This document shows, in pieces, positions 7,381 to 14,463 of a DNA stretch of 19,267 nucleotides. Below the pieces are notes generated by a model. That model made no database searches. It was given only the letters and a program-made list of their open reading frames with translations, and was not told the origin of the DNA. Positions within the stretch are counted from its first letter, which is position 1. Every line of letters begins with the position of its first letter. The translations under genes were made by a program, and so were the position numbers. The DNA is from SZAS-79 sp038211455 (lineage in GTDB: Bacteria > Pseudomonadota > Gammaproteobacteria > Burkholderiales > SG8-39), in the NCBI GenBank assembly GCA_038211455.1, contig JBBQVP010000073.1, forward strand, positions 1 to 19,267, read 5' to 3'.

Positions 7381-8436
7381 TCAGAATACAAACACACCCT
7401 TGCCGGTGGTCTGGGTGTCGAACAGCTGATACGCCTCGGCCGCGTGGTCGAGCTTGTAGCGCTGGGTGATGAGTTTGTGCAGCGGGATCTTTCGTTCGGC
7501 AACGAAGCGCGCGCAATCGTCCTGGCCGTTGACGCTGAAGGTCCACGAACCGATCAGCGTGATCTGGCGGCGCAGCAGGTCGCGGCTGACATCGAGCGTC
7601 ACCCCGCCGCCTTCGCCGACAAAACACACCGTGCCCCAGGTGCGGGTTGCCTGCACCGCCGCGAGCCGCGCGGCGGGATTCGCGCTGCAATCGAGCGCGA
7701 GGTCCACCCCGGCGCCGTGCGTGAGTTCCTTCAGCGCCGCGACCGGGTCGGTGTCGCGCGAATCGATCGTCGTTTCGGCGCCGAAACTTTTGGCCAGTGC
7801 CAGGCGCTCCGGCCCCACATCAAGCGCAATCACCCGCGCGCCCATCGCGGTCGCGAGCAGCGTCGCTGACAGCCCCACCGGACCCTGGCCGAACACCGCG
7901 ATCGTGTCTTTCCCCGACAGGTTCATGCGTCGCAAGGCGCCCCAGGCCGTGCCGGTGCCGCAGGACACCGAAGCGCCTTCCTCGAAGCTGAGCTCTTCAG
8001 GCAGCGGCACCAGCGTGCTCGCCGGCACCTTGAGGTACTGCGCGTGTCCCCCATGCCCGGTCACGCCGTAAACCGTGATCCCGCCGCCGCAGAGCTGCGA
8101 CCAGCCGACGCGGCAGTGATGGCATCCGCCGCAGCCCTTGTAGTGGTGCACCATCACGCGTGCGCCGTCGGGGGCCTGCTTCTCGTTCACACCCGCACCG
8201 CGCGCGGCCACTACTCCGCAGGGCTCGTGCCCGGCGATCACGGGCCCGCCATCGCCCCCCAGGCCCAGCGCCGCGCCCATCCCGCCGCCCGCGCGCGAGG
8301 CGCGGTAGGCGTGCAGGTCGCTGCCACACATGCCCGAGGCCTTCATCTCGAGCACCACCTCGCCCGGCCCGGGCGTCGGGTCGGGGAACTGCATCAGTTC
8401 GAGTTCACGCTCTCCCTTGAATACGATGCCGCGCAT
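7381..8436 (-). CDS. Zinc-dependent alcohol dehydrogenase (MDR family)
   Basis: This 351-residue NAD(P)-dependent zinc alcohol dehydrogenase oxidises a secondary or primary alcohol. Catalytic zinc ligands are visible as C37 in SGMCGSD and the H70-E71 pair in AGHEPCG. The structural zinc lobe is C102, C105, C108 and C116 in GCGGCHHCRVGWSQLC. The Rossmann nucleotide-binding motif is GQGPVG (183-188). A glycine-rich insert, SRAGGGMGAALGLGGDGG (residues 47-64), lies between the catalytic Cys and GHE and is longer than usual. ATG 8436 has TGAGGAGA upstream. It sits between the GlcG-like gene (30 nt gap) and the isomerase/hydratase (10 nt gap), so it probably oxidises a hydroxy intermediate of the same pathway, perhaps a CoA-linked one. 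The specific alcohol is not determinable; similarity in style to threonine/sorbitol dehydrogenases is only general. Confidence 0.95.
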   Translation of the reverse strand: MRGIVFKGERELELMQFPDPTPGPGEVVLEMKASGMCGSDLHAYRASRAGGGMGAALGLGGDGGPVIAGHEPCGVVAARGAGVNEKQAPDGARVMVHHYKGCGGCHHCRVGWSQLCGGGITVYGVTGHGGHAQYLKVPASTLVPLPEELSFEEGASVSCGTGTAWGALRRMNLSGKDTIAVFGQGPVGLSATLLATAMGARVIALDVGPERLALAKSFGAETTIDSRDTDPVAALKELTHGAGVDLALDCSANPAARLAAVQATRTWGTVCFVGEGGGVTLDVSRDLLRRQITLIGSWTFSVNGQDDCARFVAERKIPLHKLITQRYKLDHAAEAYQLFDTQTTGKGVFVF

Positions 8437-8466
8437 GACGTCTCCTCAGATCAACTGCGTTACGTT

Positions 8467-8955
8467 TCAGAGGCCTGCCTTGTTCCACTCCGGGTTCGGC
8501 TCGCCGGGCTCACTCGCGAACCCCGCCGCACGTATGCCCTCGATCGCGCAGTACTCGTCCTTGTCGGACGCATCCCCGCTCACGCCCACCGCACCAACGG
8601 CCGTCCCCGCCGCGTCCAGGATCAGCACGCCGCCGGGCACCGGGATGAAGCGGCCGTCGGACACCGAGGCGAGCGCGCCCTGGAACGCCGGGCGCTGCGC
8701 CAGCCGGTCGCGGATCAGGCGCGTCGACATGCCCATGCCGAGCGCGGCCCAGGCCTTGCCGAAGGCGATATCGAACCGCAGGACGCCGCTGCCGTCTTCA
8801 CGCTGGTAGGCCACGAGCTGACCGCCAGCGTCGAGCACCGCAACCACCAGCGGCATCAGTCCTTCTTTGCGGCGAGCTGCCAGCGCGGCGCCGATGATGC
8901 GGTTGGCGGCCTCCAGAGTGAGGCTGGAGTGAATGGGGTGAAGGTGTTCAGGCAC
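8467..8955 (-). CDS. GlcG/HbpS family protein (heme-binding-like)
   Basis: This 162-residue protein belongs to the GlcG/HbpS (DUF336) family, found beside catabolic genes and in a heme-binding extracellular sensor of Streptomyces. Family signatures are SSLTLEAANRIIGAALAARR, VVAVLDAGGQLVAYQRED, FGKAWAALGMG, then PGGVLILDAAGTAVGAVGVSG and the C-terminal DASDKDEYCAIEGIRAAG. There is no signal peptide with this start. GTG 8955 is preferred: AAGGAG at 8963-8968 lies 7 nt before it, whereas the longer upstream frame has no ribosome-binding site and adds an unconserved tail. It is the first gene after the long hairpin (9030-9112) and probably opens the GlcG-ADH-isomerase-ligase operon. The biochemical role in the pathway is unknown, as for most GlcG proteins in such operons. 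Confidence 0.9.
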   Translation of the reverse strand: MPEHLHPIHSSLTLEAANRIIGAALAARRKEGLMPLVVAVLDAGGQLVAYQREDGSGVLRFDIAFGKAWAALGMGMSTRLIRDRLAQRPAFQGALASVSDGRFIPVPGGVLILDAAGTAVGAVGVSGDASDKDEYCAIEGIRAAGFASEPGEPNPEWNKAGL

Positions 8956-9029
8956 GGAAAAGCTCCTTATTCTTTCGACTGCAAAGTTGTGCGGTCGCTG
9001 AGTTTCCATCAGTTGCAAGGGTTGTCAGA

Positions 9030-9112
9030 TCTCGTGTTTTTCGATGTGTAGCGTGGTAAGGAGCCGGAAAATTGCATGCAACGTACCGCGCTACACATCG
9101 AAAAACACGAGA
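9030..9112. repeat. Long perfect hairpin between the symporter and the GlcG-like operon
   Basis: A 24-bp perfect inverted repeat has arms at 9030-9053 and 9089-9112. The arms extend to 29 bp (9030-9058 with 9084-9112) with a single T/G mismatch that would be a G-U wobble in RNA. The 25-nt loop contains the perfect palindrome TTGCATGCAA (9072-9081). There is no T-run after it on either strand, so it is not a simple intrinsic terminator. It lies in a 231-nt gap between two genes of the same strand: downstream of the symporter stop and 75 nt before the GlcG-like start. It could be a mobile palindromic element, an mRNA-stabilising structure or a regulator-binding site. The rest of the gap shows no gene. 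Confidence 0.9.
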
Positions 9113-9186
9113 CCGAAGAAAGTCTAAAACGGCTGTGCACTCTCATTACGCGCCATCTTATCCCGCCCTCACATCCGGCGCGTAAC

Positions 9187-10074
9187 TCAGGCCTTCTGCT
9201 GCAGTGCTTCGTTCTCCTTCCGATCCACCCTCCTCCACACCAGCGCCAACGCCCCGCCCGACACGATGTGCCAGATCCCCCAGAGCCCCGCAACCGCGAT
9301 CATCGCCAGGTCGGAGCCGAACTGGGTGGCGATGATCCCCAGCGCGAGGCCGGAGTTCTGCATGCCGCTCTCGACCACCACCGCGCGCCGGTCGGGCACC
9401 GGGATACGGGCGAGCAGCGCGGCGCCGTAGCCAAGCCCCAGACCCAGCGCGTTCTGCGCGATCACCAGCGGCAAGGTGCGGGTGAGTTCGATGACGAAAA
9501 GCCTCCACTGCGCTGCCACGGCGAGGACGATGAACGCACCGAGCGCGAACGCCGCGAAGCGCGCGAGCGGCGTGCGGATGCGCGCGGCGAGCACCGGCGC
9601 CCTGGCGGTGGTCAGCATTGCCGCGCTCATCGGGATCGCCAGCAGCAGCAACAGGCTGACCACGAGGTCGCGCGGGTCCACAGCGATCGAGCGCGCCCAG
9701 GCCGCCGTGTCGGGGTTGGCGGCGATCATCAGCGTGAAGTTGAGCGGCGTCAGCACCAGGGCCAGCACGTTCGACACCGCCGAGATCGCGAGCGACAGCG
9801 CAAGGTTGCCGCGCCCGAGGTGGGTCACCACGTTCGACAGGGCCCCGCCCGGGCAGGCGGCCACGAGCATCATGGCCGCCTCGGTCGCCGGCGGCAGGTC
9901 GAGCACCAGGGTCGCCAGCAGGGTCGCTCCGGGCAGCAGGACGAACTGGGCGAGTAGCCCCACCCCGACCGCCAGCGGGTGGCGCGCGACGTAGGTGAAA
10001 TCGCCCACGCGCAGGTCGAGCGACACGGTGTACACCATGGTGGCCAGCACCATCATCAGGATCGCCTGCTGCAT
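9187..10074 (-). CDS. Bile acid:sodium symporter (BASS) family transporter
   Basis: This 295-residue polytopic membrane protein is strongly hydrophobic throughout, consistent with 9-10 transmembrane helices. The BASS/SBF signature is seen as ACPGGALSNVVTHLGRGN followed by LALSLAISAVSNVLALVLTP in the first half, and as VVESGMQNSGLALGIIATQ in the second half, the two crossover motifs that form the sodium and substrate sites. The family imports bile acids, pantoate, pyruvate and other organic anions with Na+. ATG 10074 has GGGGAGGG 4 nt upstream. The protein starts MQQAILMMVLATMVYT directly in a helix, somewhat shorter at the N-terminus than many relatives. It lies upstream of the catabolic operon on the same strand but is separated by 231 nt and a large hairpin, so it may be its own unit. 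A role in importing the acid used by that operon is inference. Confidence 0.93.
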   Translation of the reverse strand: MQQAILMMVLATMVYTVSLDLRVGDFTYVARHPLAVGVGLLAQFVLLPGATLLATLVLDLPPATEAAMMLVAACPGGALSNVVTHLGRGNLALSLAISAVSNVLALVLTPLNFTLMIAANPDTAAWARSIAVDPRDLVVSLLLLLAIPMSAAMLTTARAPVLAARIRTPLARFAAFALGAFIVLAVAAQWRLFVIELTRTLPLVIAQNALGLGLGYGAALLARIPVPDRRAVVVESGMQNSGLALGIIATQFGSDLAMIAVAGLWGIWHIVSGGALALVWRRVDRKENEALQQKA

Positions 10075-10140
10075 CGCCCCCTCCCCGGGACCGTCGGACC
10101 CCGCAATCTAGCACTGCCTGGTGAGCGAACGACGGCAAGC

Positions 10141-10154
10141 TTGATCAGGGTCAA
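10141..10154 (+). promoter_or_regulatory. FNR/Anr-like operator upstream of the universal stress gene
   Basis: TTGATCAGGGTCAA differs by one base from the FNR consensus TTGATnnnnATCAA. Its centre at 10147.5 is about 41 nt from a probable start site near 10189, the class II activator position. TAGTCT at 10176-10181 would be the -10 element. Usp genes are common FNR/Anr targets under low oxygen. The near-palindrome could also affect the divergent symporter gene (start 10074). Confidence 0.6.
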
Positions 10155-10215
10155 ACCGGGCCGCGCGCCGCGGTCTAGTCTTACGCTCAGGCAATCAACA
10201 TGAAGGGTTCCCGCC

Positions 10216-11046
10216 ATGAGCTATAAGACAGTCCTGGTGCACGTCAATACGGGCCGGCGCTGCGAGACGCGCCTGGCAGTCGCGTCCCGGCTGGCGCGCA
10301 CATTCGATTCGCACCTTGTCGGGCTCTACGCCGAGTCCGAGTTCAGGATGCCGCCGCATGCCGCCGCGCTGGCCGGAAGCGGTTTCCAGGAGAGCGTAAA
10401 TAAGGCACGCCGCGAGGCCATCGAGAAGGCACAGGGCGCTTTCCAGACCTACGCGAAGCGCAACGGCGACCTGCAGTCAGAATGGCGCAGTTCGCCGCAA
10501 GACGCGGTCGATGCCGTCAGCCTGCATGGACGCTATGCGGACCTCATCGTGATCGGCCAGAACAGCGACGACGACGGCTCCAACCTCAGCGCCGACTTTC
10601 CCGAGCGCGTCCTGCTCGCATCAGGCCGGCCGCTGCTGATCGTGCCTTATGCGGGCGAATTCCCCACAGTCGGCGAGAACATCCTCGTCTGCTGGAGCCC
10701 GACGCGCGAATCGACCCGCGCCGTGAACGACGCGCTGCCCTTCCTGCAGAAGGCAAAGCAGGTGCACGTCGCGACCTTCAACCCGCGGCCCACTGCGCAC
10801 GGCGATGTCCCCGGCGCCGACATCGGGCTGTTTCTTGCGCGTCATGGCGTGAAGGTCGAAGTCTCTGAGTACCGCGCCCCGGACCTCGACGTGGGCAGCC
10901 AGATCCTCTCGCGCGCGATGGACATCGGCAGCGACCTGATCGTGATGGGCGGCTACGGCCACTCCCGTGTCCAGGAGCTGTTCCTCGGCGGCGTGTCGCG
11001 CACCATGCTCGAGGCGATGACCGTGCCGGTGCTGATGTCGCACTAG
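10216..11046 (+). CDS. Universal stress protein, tandem UspA domains
   Basis: This 276-residue cytoplasmic protein has two UspA domains, approximately residues 1-145 and 150-276. The first starts KTVLVHVNTGRRCETRLAVASRLA and ends RVLLASGRPLLIVPYAG; its nucleotide-binding loop is degenerate (IGQNSDDDGSNLSADF). The second starts NILVCWSPTRESTRAVNDALPFL and keeps a standard ATP-binding loop GGYG-x9-GGVSRT (MGGYGHSRVQELFLGGVSRTML), so the C-terminal half is probably the ATP-binding one. Such proteins help survival in stasis, hypoxia or oxidative stress. An FNR-like box lies upstream and a strong intrinsic terminator downstream, so it is a monocistronic, probably oxygen-controlled gene. ATG 10216 is preceded by AAGGG at a proper distance. 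It is divergent from the BASS transporter. Confidence 0.95.
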   Translation: MSYKTVLVHVNTGRRCETRLAVASRLARTFDSHLVGLYAESEFRMPPHAAALAGSGFQESVNKARREAIEKAQGAFQTYAKRNGDLQSEWRSSPQDAVDAVSLHGRYADLIVIGQNSDDDGSNLSADFPERVLLASGRPLLIVPYAGEFPTVGENILVCWSPTRESTRAVNDALPFLQKAKQVHVATFNPRPTAHGDVPGADIGLFLARHGVKVEVSEYRAPDLDVGSQILSRAMDIGSDLIVMGGYGHSRVQELFLGGVSRTMLEAMTVPVLMSH

Positions 11047-11089
11047 GCCACATCGCCCCGGGGAAAGTAGAACTTTACTTTCGGTAAAC

Positions 11090-11124
11090 AACCGGCTGGA
11101 GCCACGCTCCGGCCGGTTTTGTTT
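11090..11124 (+). terminator. Intrinsic terminator after the universal stress gene
   Basis: CCGGCTGGAGC (11092-11102) pairs with GCTCCGGCCGG (11106-11116) through a CAC loop with one G-T wobble, extended by AA/TT. The T-rich tract TTTTGTTT follows at 11117-11124. It lies 45 nt after the usp stop and in the gap converging with ettA. On the minus strand the tail is less T-rich, so it works mainly for usp. Confidence 0.88.
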
Positions 11125-11147
11125 CCTGTTCCGGCAAACCTTCCCGC

Positions 11148-12812
11148 TCAGACCACCAGCGGCTTGTAGCGGATCCGCTTGGGCCGCGCGCCCTCTTCTC
11201 CGAGGCGCTTCTTCTTGTCGGCCTCGTATTCCTGGTAGTTGCCATCGAAGAACACCGCCTGCGATTCGCCCTCGAAGGCGAGGATATGCGTGGCGATGCG
11301 GTCGAGGAACCAGCGGTCATGCGAGATCACCATCACGCTGCCGGCGAACCCGAGCAGGGCCTCCTCCAGCGCGCGCAGCGTCTCGACGTCGATGTCATTC
11401 GAAGGCTCATCCAGCAGCAGCACGTTGGCGCCCGACATCAGCACCTTCGCCAGGTGAAGCCGCCCTCGCTCTCCGCCTGAAAGCTGGCCGACGACCTTCT
11501 GCTGGTCGCCCCCCTTGAAGTTGAAGCGCCCCAGGTAGGCCCGCGAGGGCATCGTGAACTTGCCGACTGTGATCATGTCCTGCCCGTCGGCGATTTCCTC
11601 GAACACGGTCTTGTCGGCGGACAACTCGTCGCGCGACTGGTCGACGAAGGCCAGGGTCACGGTCTTGCCGATATTCACCTCGCCCGAATCGGGCTTGTCC
11701 TTGCCGGTGATCATGCGGAACAGCGTTGACTTGCCGGCGCCGTTCGGCCCGATCACGCCAACGATGGCGCCCGGGGGCACCTTGAACGACAGTTTGTCCA
11801 TCAAGAGGCGATCCCCGTAGCCCTTGCTCACGTCGACGAATTCGATCACCTCGTTGCCCAGGCGCTCGGCCACCGGGATGAAGATTTCGGAGGTTTCGTT
11901 CCGCTGCTGGCTCTCGTAGGATGACAACTCCTCAAAGCGCGCCAGCCGGGCCTTGGACTTGGCCTGGCGGCCCTTGGGATTCTGGCGAACCCATTCGAGT
12001 TCGGCCTTCATCGCGCGCAGGTGCGCGTCCTCCTGCTTGGACTCGGTCGCAAGGCGCTTTTCCTTCTGCTCAAGCCATGAGGAGTAATTGCCCTCCCAGG
12101 GGATGCCCTTGCCGCGATCGAGCTCAAGGATCCAGCTGGCCGCGTTGTCGAGAAAATACCGGTCATGGGTGACAGCGACCACGGTACCGGGAAACCGCTG
12201 CAGGAACTGCTCCAGCCAGTCGACGCTCTCGGCATCGAGGTGGTTGGTGGGTTCGTCGAGCAGCAGCATGTCGGGCTTCGAGAGCAGCAGCCGGCAGAGT
12301 GCCACGCGGCGCTTCTCACCGCCCGACAGGTTGTCGGCCTTGGCCTCCCACGCCGGCAGGCGCAGCGCGTCGGCGGCGATCTCGAGCAGATGGTCCTCAC
12401 CGCCACCGCCAGCGTTGACTTCGGCCTCGAGCACGGCCTGTTCCTCGGCCAGCTTGTCGAAATCTGCATCGGGCTCCGAATACGCCGCATAGACCTCCTC
12501 GAGGCGCTTTTTCGCCGCGGCGATGTCGCCCATGCCCTCCTCGACAATCTCGCGCACCGACTTGTCCGGATCGAGCTGCGGCTCCTGCGGCAGGTAGCCG
12601 ATGCGCATGTTCGGCATCGGAATCGCTTCGCCATCGAAGTTGGTGTCCTCGCCCGCCATGATCTTGAGGATCGTCGACTTGCCCGAGCCGTTGAGGCCGA
12701 GCACGCCGATCTTGGCGCCGGGGAAAAAGGCGAGGTTGATGTTCTTGAGGATCTGGCGCTGCGGCGGAACGGTCTTGTTCAGCCGGCGCATGGAGTAGAC
12801 GTACTGGGCCAT
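11148..12812 (-). CDS. ettA: Energy-dependent translational throttle protein EttA (ABC-F)
   Basis: This 554-residue ABC-F ATPase matches the length of E. coli EttA (555). Such proteins bind the ribosomal E site and gate entry into elongation according to the ATP/ADP ratio. Two ABC cassettes are seen. The first has Walker A GLNGSGKST (39-47), signature LSGGEKRR and Walker B LLLDEPTNHLD. The second has GPNGAGKST, LSGGERGR and LLLDEPSNDID; the SNDID variant is typical of EttA. Between them is the linker rich in basic residues (WVRQNPKGRQAKSKARLARFEEL) that contacts rRNA, and the arm insertion lies in the first cassette (residues about 95-135). ATG 12812 has AGGTG 6 nt upstream. A possible extended -10 (12841-12849) lies before it, and further upstream is the 107-bp repeat array. 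It converges with usp. Confidence 0.97.
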   Translation of the reverse strand: MAQYVYSMRRLNKTVPPQRQILKNINLAFFPGAKIGVLGLNGSGKSTILKIMAGEDTNFDGEAIPMPNMRIGYLPQEPQLDPDKSVREIVEEGMGDIAAAKKRLEEVYAAYSEPDADFDKLAEEQAVLEAEVNAGGGGEDHLLEIAADALRLPAWEAKADNLSGGEKRRVALCRLLLSKPDMLLLDEPTNHLDAESVDWLEQFLQRFPGTVVAVTHDRYFLDNAASWILELDRGKGIPWEGNYSSWLEQKEKRLATESKQEDAHLRAMKAELEWVRQNPKGRQAKSKARLARFEELSSYESQQRNETSEIFIPVAERLGNEVIEFVDVSKGYGDRLLMDKLSFKVPPGAIVGVIGPNGAGKSTLFRMITGKDKPDSGEVNIGKTVTLAFVDQSRDELSADKTVFEEIADGQDMITVGKFTMPSRAYLGRFNFKGGDQQKVVGQLSGGERGRLHLAKVLMSGANVLLLDEPSNDIDVETLRALEEALLGFAGSVMVISHDRWFLDRIATHILAFEGESQAVFFDGNYQEYEADKKKRLGEEGARPKRIRYKPLVV

Positions 12813-12840
12813 GGCGACACCTGCGGTTGCGTAAGCCCCG

Positions 12841-12849
12841 ATTATCGCA
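12841..12849 (-). promoter_or_regulatory. Candidate extended -10 element of ettA
   Basis: On the minus strand the bases read TGC-GATAAT, an extended -10 (TGn) with a 5-of-6 hexamer, placing the transcript start about 22 nt before the ettA ATG. No -35 hexamer is recognisable, as is common with extended -10 promoters. This is weak evidence. Confidence 0.3.
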
Positions 12850-12880
12850 GGCAGCGCGTGATCCCGCTCGCGCGGAGCGC

Positions 12881-12922
12881 GGAGAAATTGGGGTCAGAGT
12901 CGATTTACCGCGACGCTGATAG
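12881..12922 (+). repeat. Half unit of the GGGGTCAGAGTC palindromic element
   Basis: These 42 nt are identical to the first 42 nt of the full unit that follows, carrying only the left arm (AAATTGGGGTCAGAGTCGA at 12885-12903). It looks like a truncated third copy of the tandem array. Together with the next two entries it fills most of the gene-free stretch 12813-13150, in which no gene is visible. Confidence 0.92.
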
Positions 12923-12923
12923 T

Positions 12924-13030
12924 GGAGAAATTGGGGTCAGAGTCGATTTACCGCGACGCTGATAGGACATCGGCAGAAATTCGACTCTGACCCCGATTTC
13001 CTCCTGATTTCCTCCGCTTTATTCCACTCG
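12924..13030 (+). repeat. 107-bp palindromic repeat unit, copy 1
   Basis: The full unit has a left arm AAATTGGGGTCAGAGTCGA (12928-12946), a 34-nt spacer, and a right arm TCGACTCTGACCCCGATTT (12981-12999) that is its reverse complement with one mismatch. GGAG and CCTCC outside the arms extend the pairing. A tail ending TTTATTCCACTCG completes the unit. In RNA this forms a strong stem. Confidence 0.95.
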
Positions 13031-13137
13031 TGAGAAATTGGGGTCAGAGTCGATTTACCGCGACGCTGATAGGACATCGGCAGAAATTCGACTCTGACCC
13101 CGATTTCCTCCCGATTTCCTCCGCTTTATTCCACTCG
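13031..13137 (+). repeat. 107-bp palindromic repeat unit, copy 2
   Basis: This is a direct tandem copy of the preceding unit, differing at only two positions that I can see: the first base, and one T to C in the tail. The arms are at 13035-13053 and 13088-13106. It ends 13 nt before the stop codon of the dipeptidase gene, so transcripts running from that gene toward ettA would carry two consecutive stems, which could act as attenuator or mRNA-stabilising structures. Confidence 0.95.
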
Positions 13138-13150
13138 CGCGCCCGCAGAA

Positions 13151-14194
13151 TCAAACATCCATCGCTTGGCGCAACACCCGGATGTAGTTGCCACCCATGA
13201 CCGCATCGACTTCCGAGCTCTTCAGCCCCCCCGCCGCAAGCGCGGCGGCAACACGCGGGAAGTCGGAATAGCCCGACAGCGCGGAACGCGGCACACCTGA
13301 ATGGTCGGTGCCGATTGCAACGTGCTCGGCGCCCAGCCTTTCTACCACCGTCAACAGGTACTTCGCGAAGTCTTCCGGGTTTTTGGTGAACACCGGCCAG
13401 ATGCCGAGCACCCCTCCCTTGGCCGCGACCTGCTTGGCCTGGTCGATATAAATCGCCCGGGCGAAATTGTTGTTATAGGCCGGTGGCGCTTTCACAGTGA
13501 CCCAGCCGTGCGAGTAGATGACCGGCTTGGTGGAAATCTCGATGATCTGCTGGATGCCCGCCGCGTTGCAATGCGCGACATCCACCAGTATGCCGAGCCG
13601 GTTGCAGGCGCGTACCACGTCCTTGCCGAACGCGGTCAGCCCGTTGTGCTTGGGTTCCACCGTCGAAATGTCGCCCAGCTCATTTAGCCGGTAGTGCACT
13701 GGTTGCAGATGGCACAGTCCCATCGCCCGCGCCTCTTCCAGCGTTTCGAGTTTTCCTTCGAGAAAATCGCCACCCTCTGATGCCAACACGATTCCGGGCT
13801 TGCGTTGGGTGATAACCGAATCTAGATCCGCACGCGTACCGACCACCATCAGGCCGTCCTTCGCCGCGCGCGCCTTTACGCCGCTGGCCATCGCGAGGAA
13901 GTATTTGTGCAGCATGCCAGGCGCGGCGTATTCCTGCCCCACCGTGCTCCCGCCGCGCAACGACAACTGCGGGAAATCGGCAATCACCTTCATTGCCACA
14001 AGCAGGATTCCGGCCTTGAGCATCTCCTCGCGAAGGCCGTCGCCGATATTCAGCGCACCATTGCCACCCCAGGCGTCCATGCCCCAGTGGCTGTGTGCGT
14101 CTGCGGCGACCAGCGGCGCCTGAGAGAATGCCCTAAATGGCGAGGTAAGAATCCCGGCACCAAGAACGCCGGCAATGAAGTTGCGCCTGTCCAT
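13151..14194 (-). CDS. Tat-exported peptidase M19 (membrane dipeptidase-like) protein
   Basis: This 347-residue protein is related to the renal/membrane dipeptidase family (M19, zinc amidohydrolase fold), which cleaves dipeptides and some D-amino-acid compounds. The N-terminus MDRRNFIAGVLGAGI with a hydrophobic stretch and cleavage near AFSQA is a Tat-type signal, so the protein acts folded in the periplasm. Metal ligands can be placed: E140 in LASEGGDFLEG, H208 in DVAHCN, H229 in YSHG and D297 in AIGTDHSG. The first motif is H34-S-H36 (DAHSHWG) where classic M19 enzymes have HxD, so this is a divergent subfamily and the activity is uncertain. ATG 14194 is chosen over the longer frame because of the signal peptide start and AAGGAAAA just upstream. 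It stands alone between dinB and the repeat array. Confidence 0.88.
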   Translation of the reverse strand: MDRRNFIAGVLGAGILTSPFRAFSQAPLVAADAHSHWGMDAWGGNGALNIGDGLREEMLKAGILLVAMKVIADFPQLSLRGGSTVGQEYAAPGMLHKYFLAMASGVKARAAKDGLMVVGTRADLDSVITQRKPGIVLASEGGDFLEGKLETLEEARAMGLCHLQPVHYRLNELGDISTVEPKHNGLTAFGKDVVRACNRLGILVDVAHCNAAGIQQIIEISTKPVIYSHGWVTVKAPPAYNNNFARAIYIDQAKQVAAKGGVLGIWPVFTKNPEDFAKYLLTVVERLGAEHVAIGTDHSGVPRSALSGYSDFPRVAAALAAGGLKSSEVDAVMGGNYIRVLRQAMDV

Positions 14195-14463
14195 GTAATT
14201 TTCCTTTTTAGTGAGGGCCGCCGGAATCATACGAAACATTTCGAGCGCGCAGCACCCACCAAGAAGGACTATTTGAGTCAGTGACTTGTCAGAAAACGCA
14301 GCGCGGCTGTGCCGCGTATTATCGGGACCGGATCCGATTGTGTTTCGGCCCAAGGCATCGCGCTGAAGGCGAGCCTGCGTAGCCGAACTCCATCACGCCT
14401 TTTTCTGGTGCCTACGTAGACCCGCAAGCCACCGGAAAAACCCGCGTCAATCCAGGACTCAGA
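14195..14463. other. Intergenic region between dinB and the dipeptidase gene
   Basis: These 269 nt hold no gene I can support. A small perfect hairpin, CGCGGC-TGT-GCCGCG, lies at 14302-14316. GATAAT on the minus strand near 14317-14323 could be a -10 element for the dipeptidase gene, but no -35 partner is evident. No clear terminator for dinB is seen. Confidence 0.4.

Noticed and set aside
9030..9112. Hairpin as an ordinary rho-independent terminator
   Set aside because: Neither side has a T-run and the stem is far longer than usual.
9076..9957. Plus-strand open frame opposite the symporter
   Set aside because: The minus-strand protein has the BASS signatures and membrane helices; this frame is rich in Arg, His and Gln without any domain.
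12881..13137. Possible CRISPR array
   Set aside because: Repeats are 107 bp, directly adjacent, with no unique spacers of regular size and no cas genes; the structure is a tandem palindromic element.
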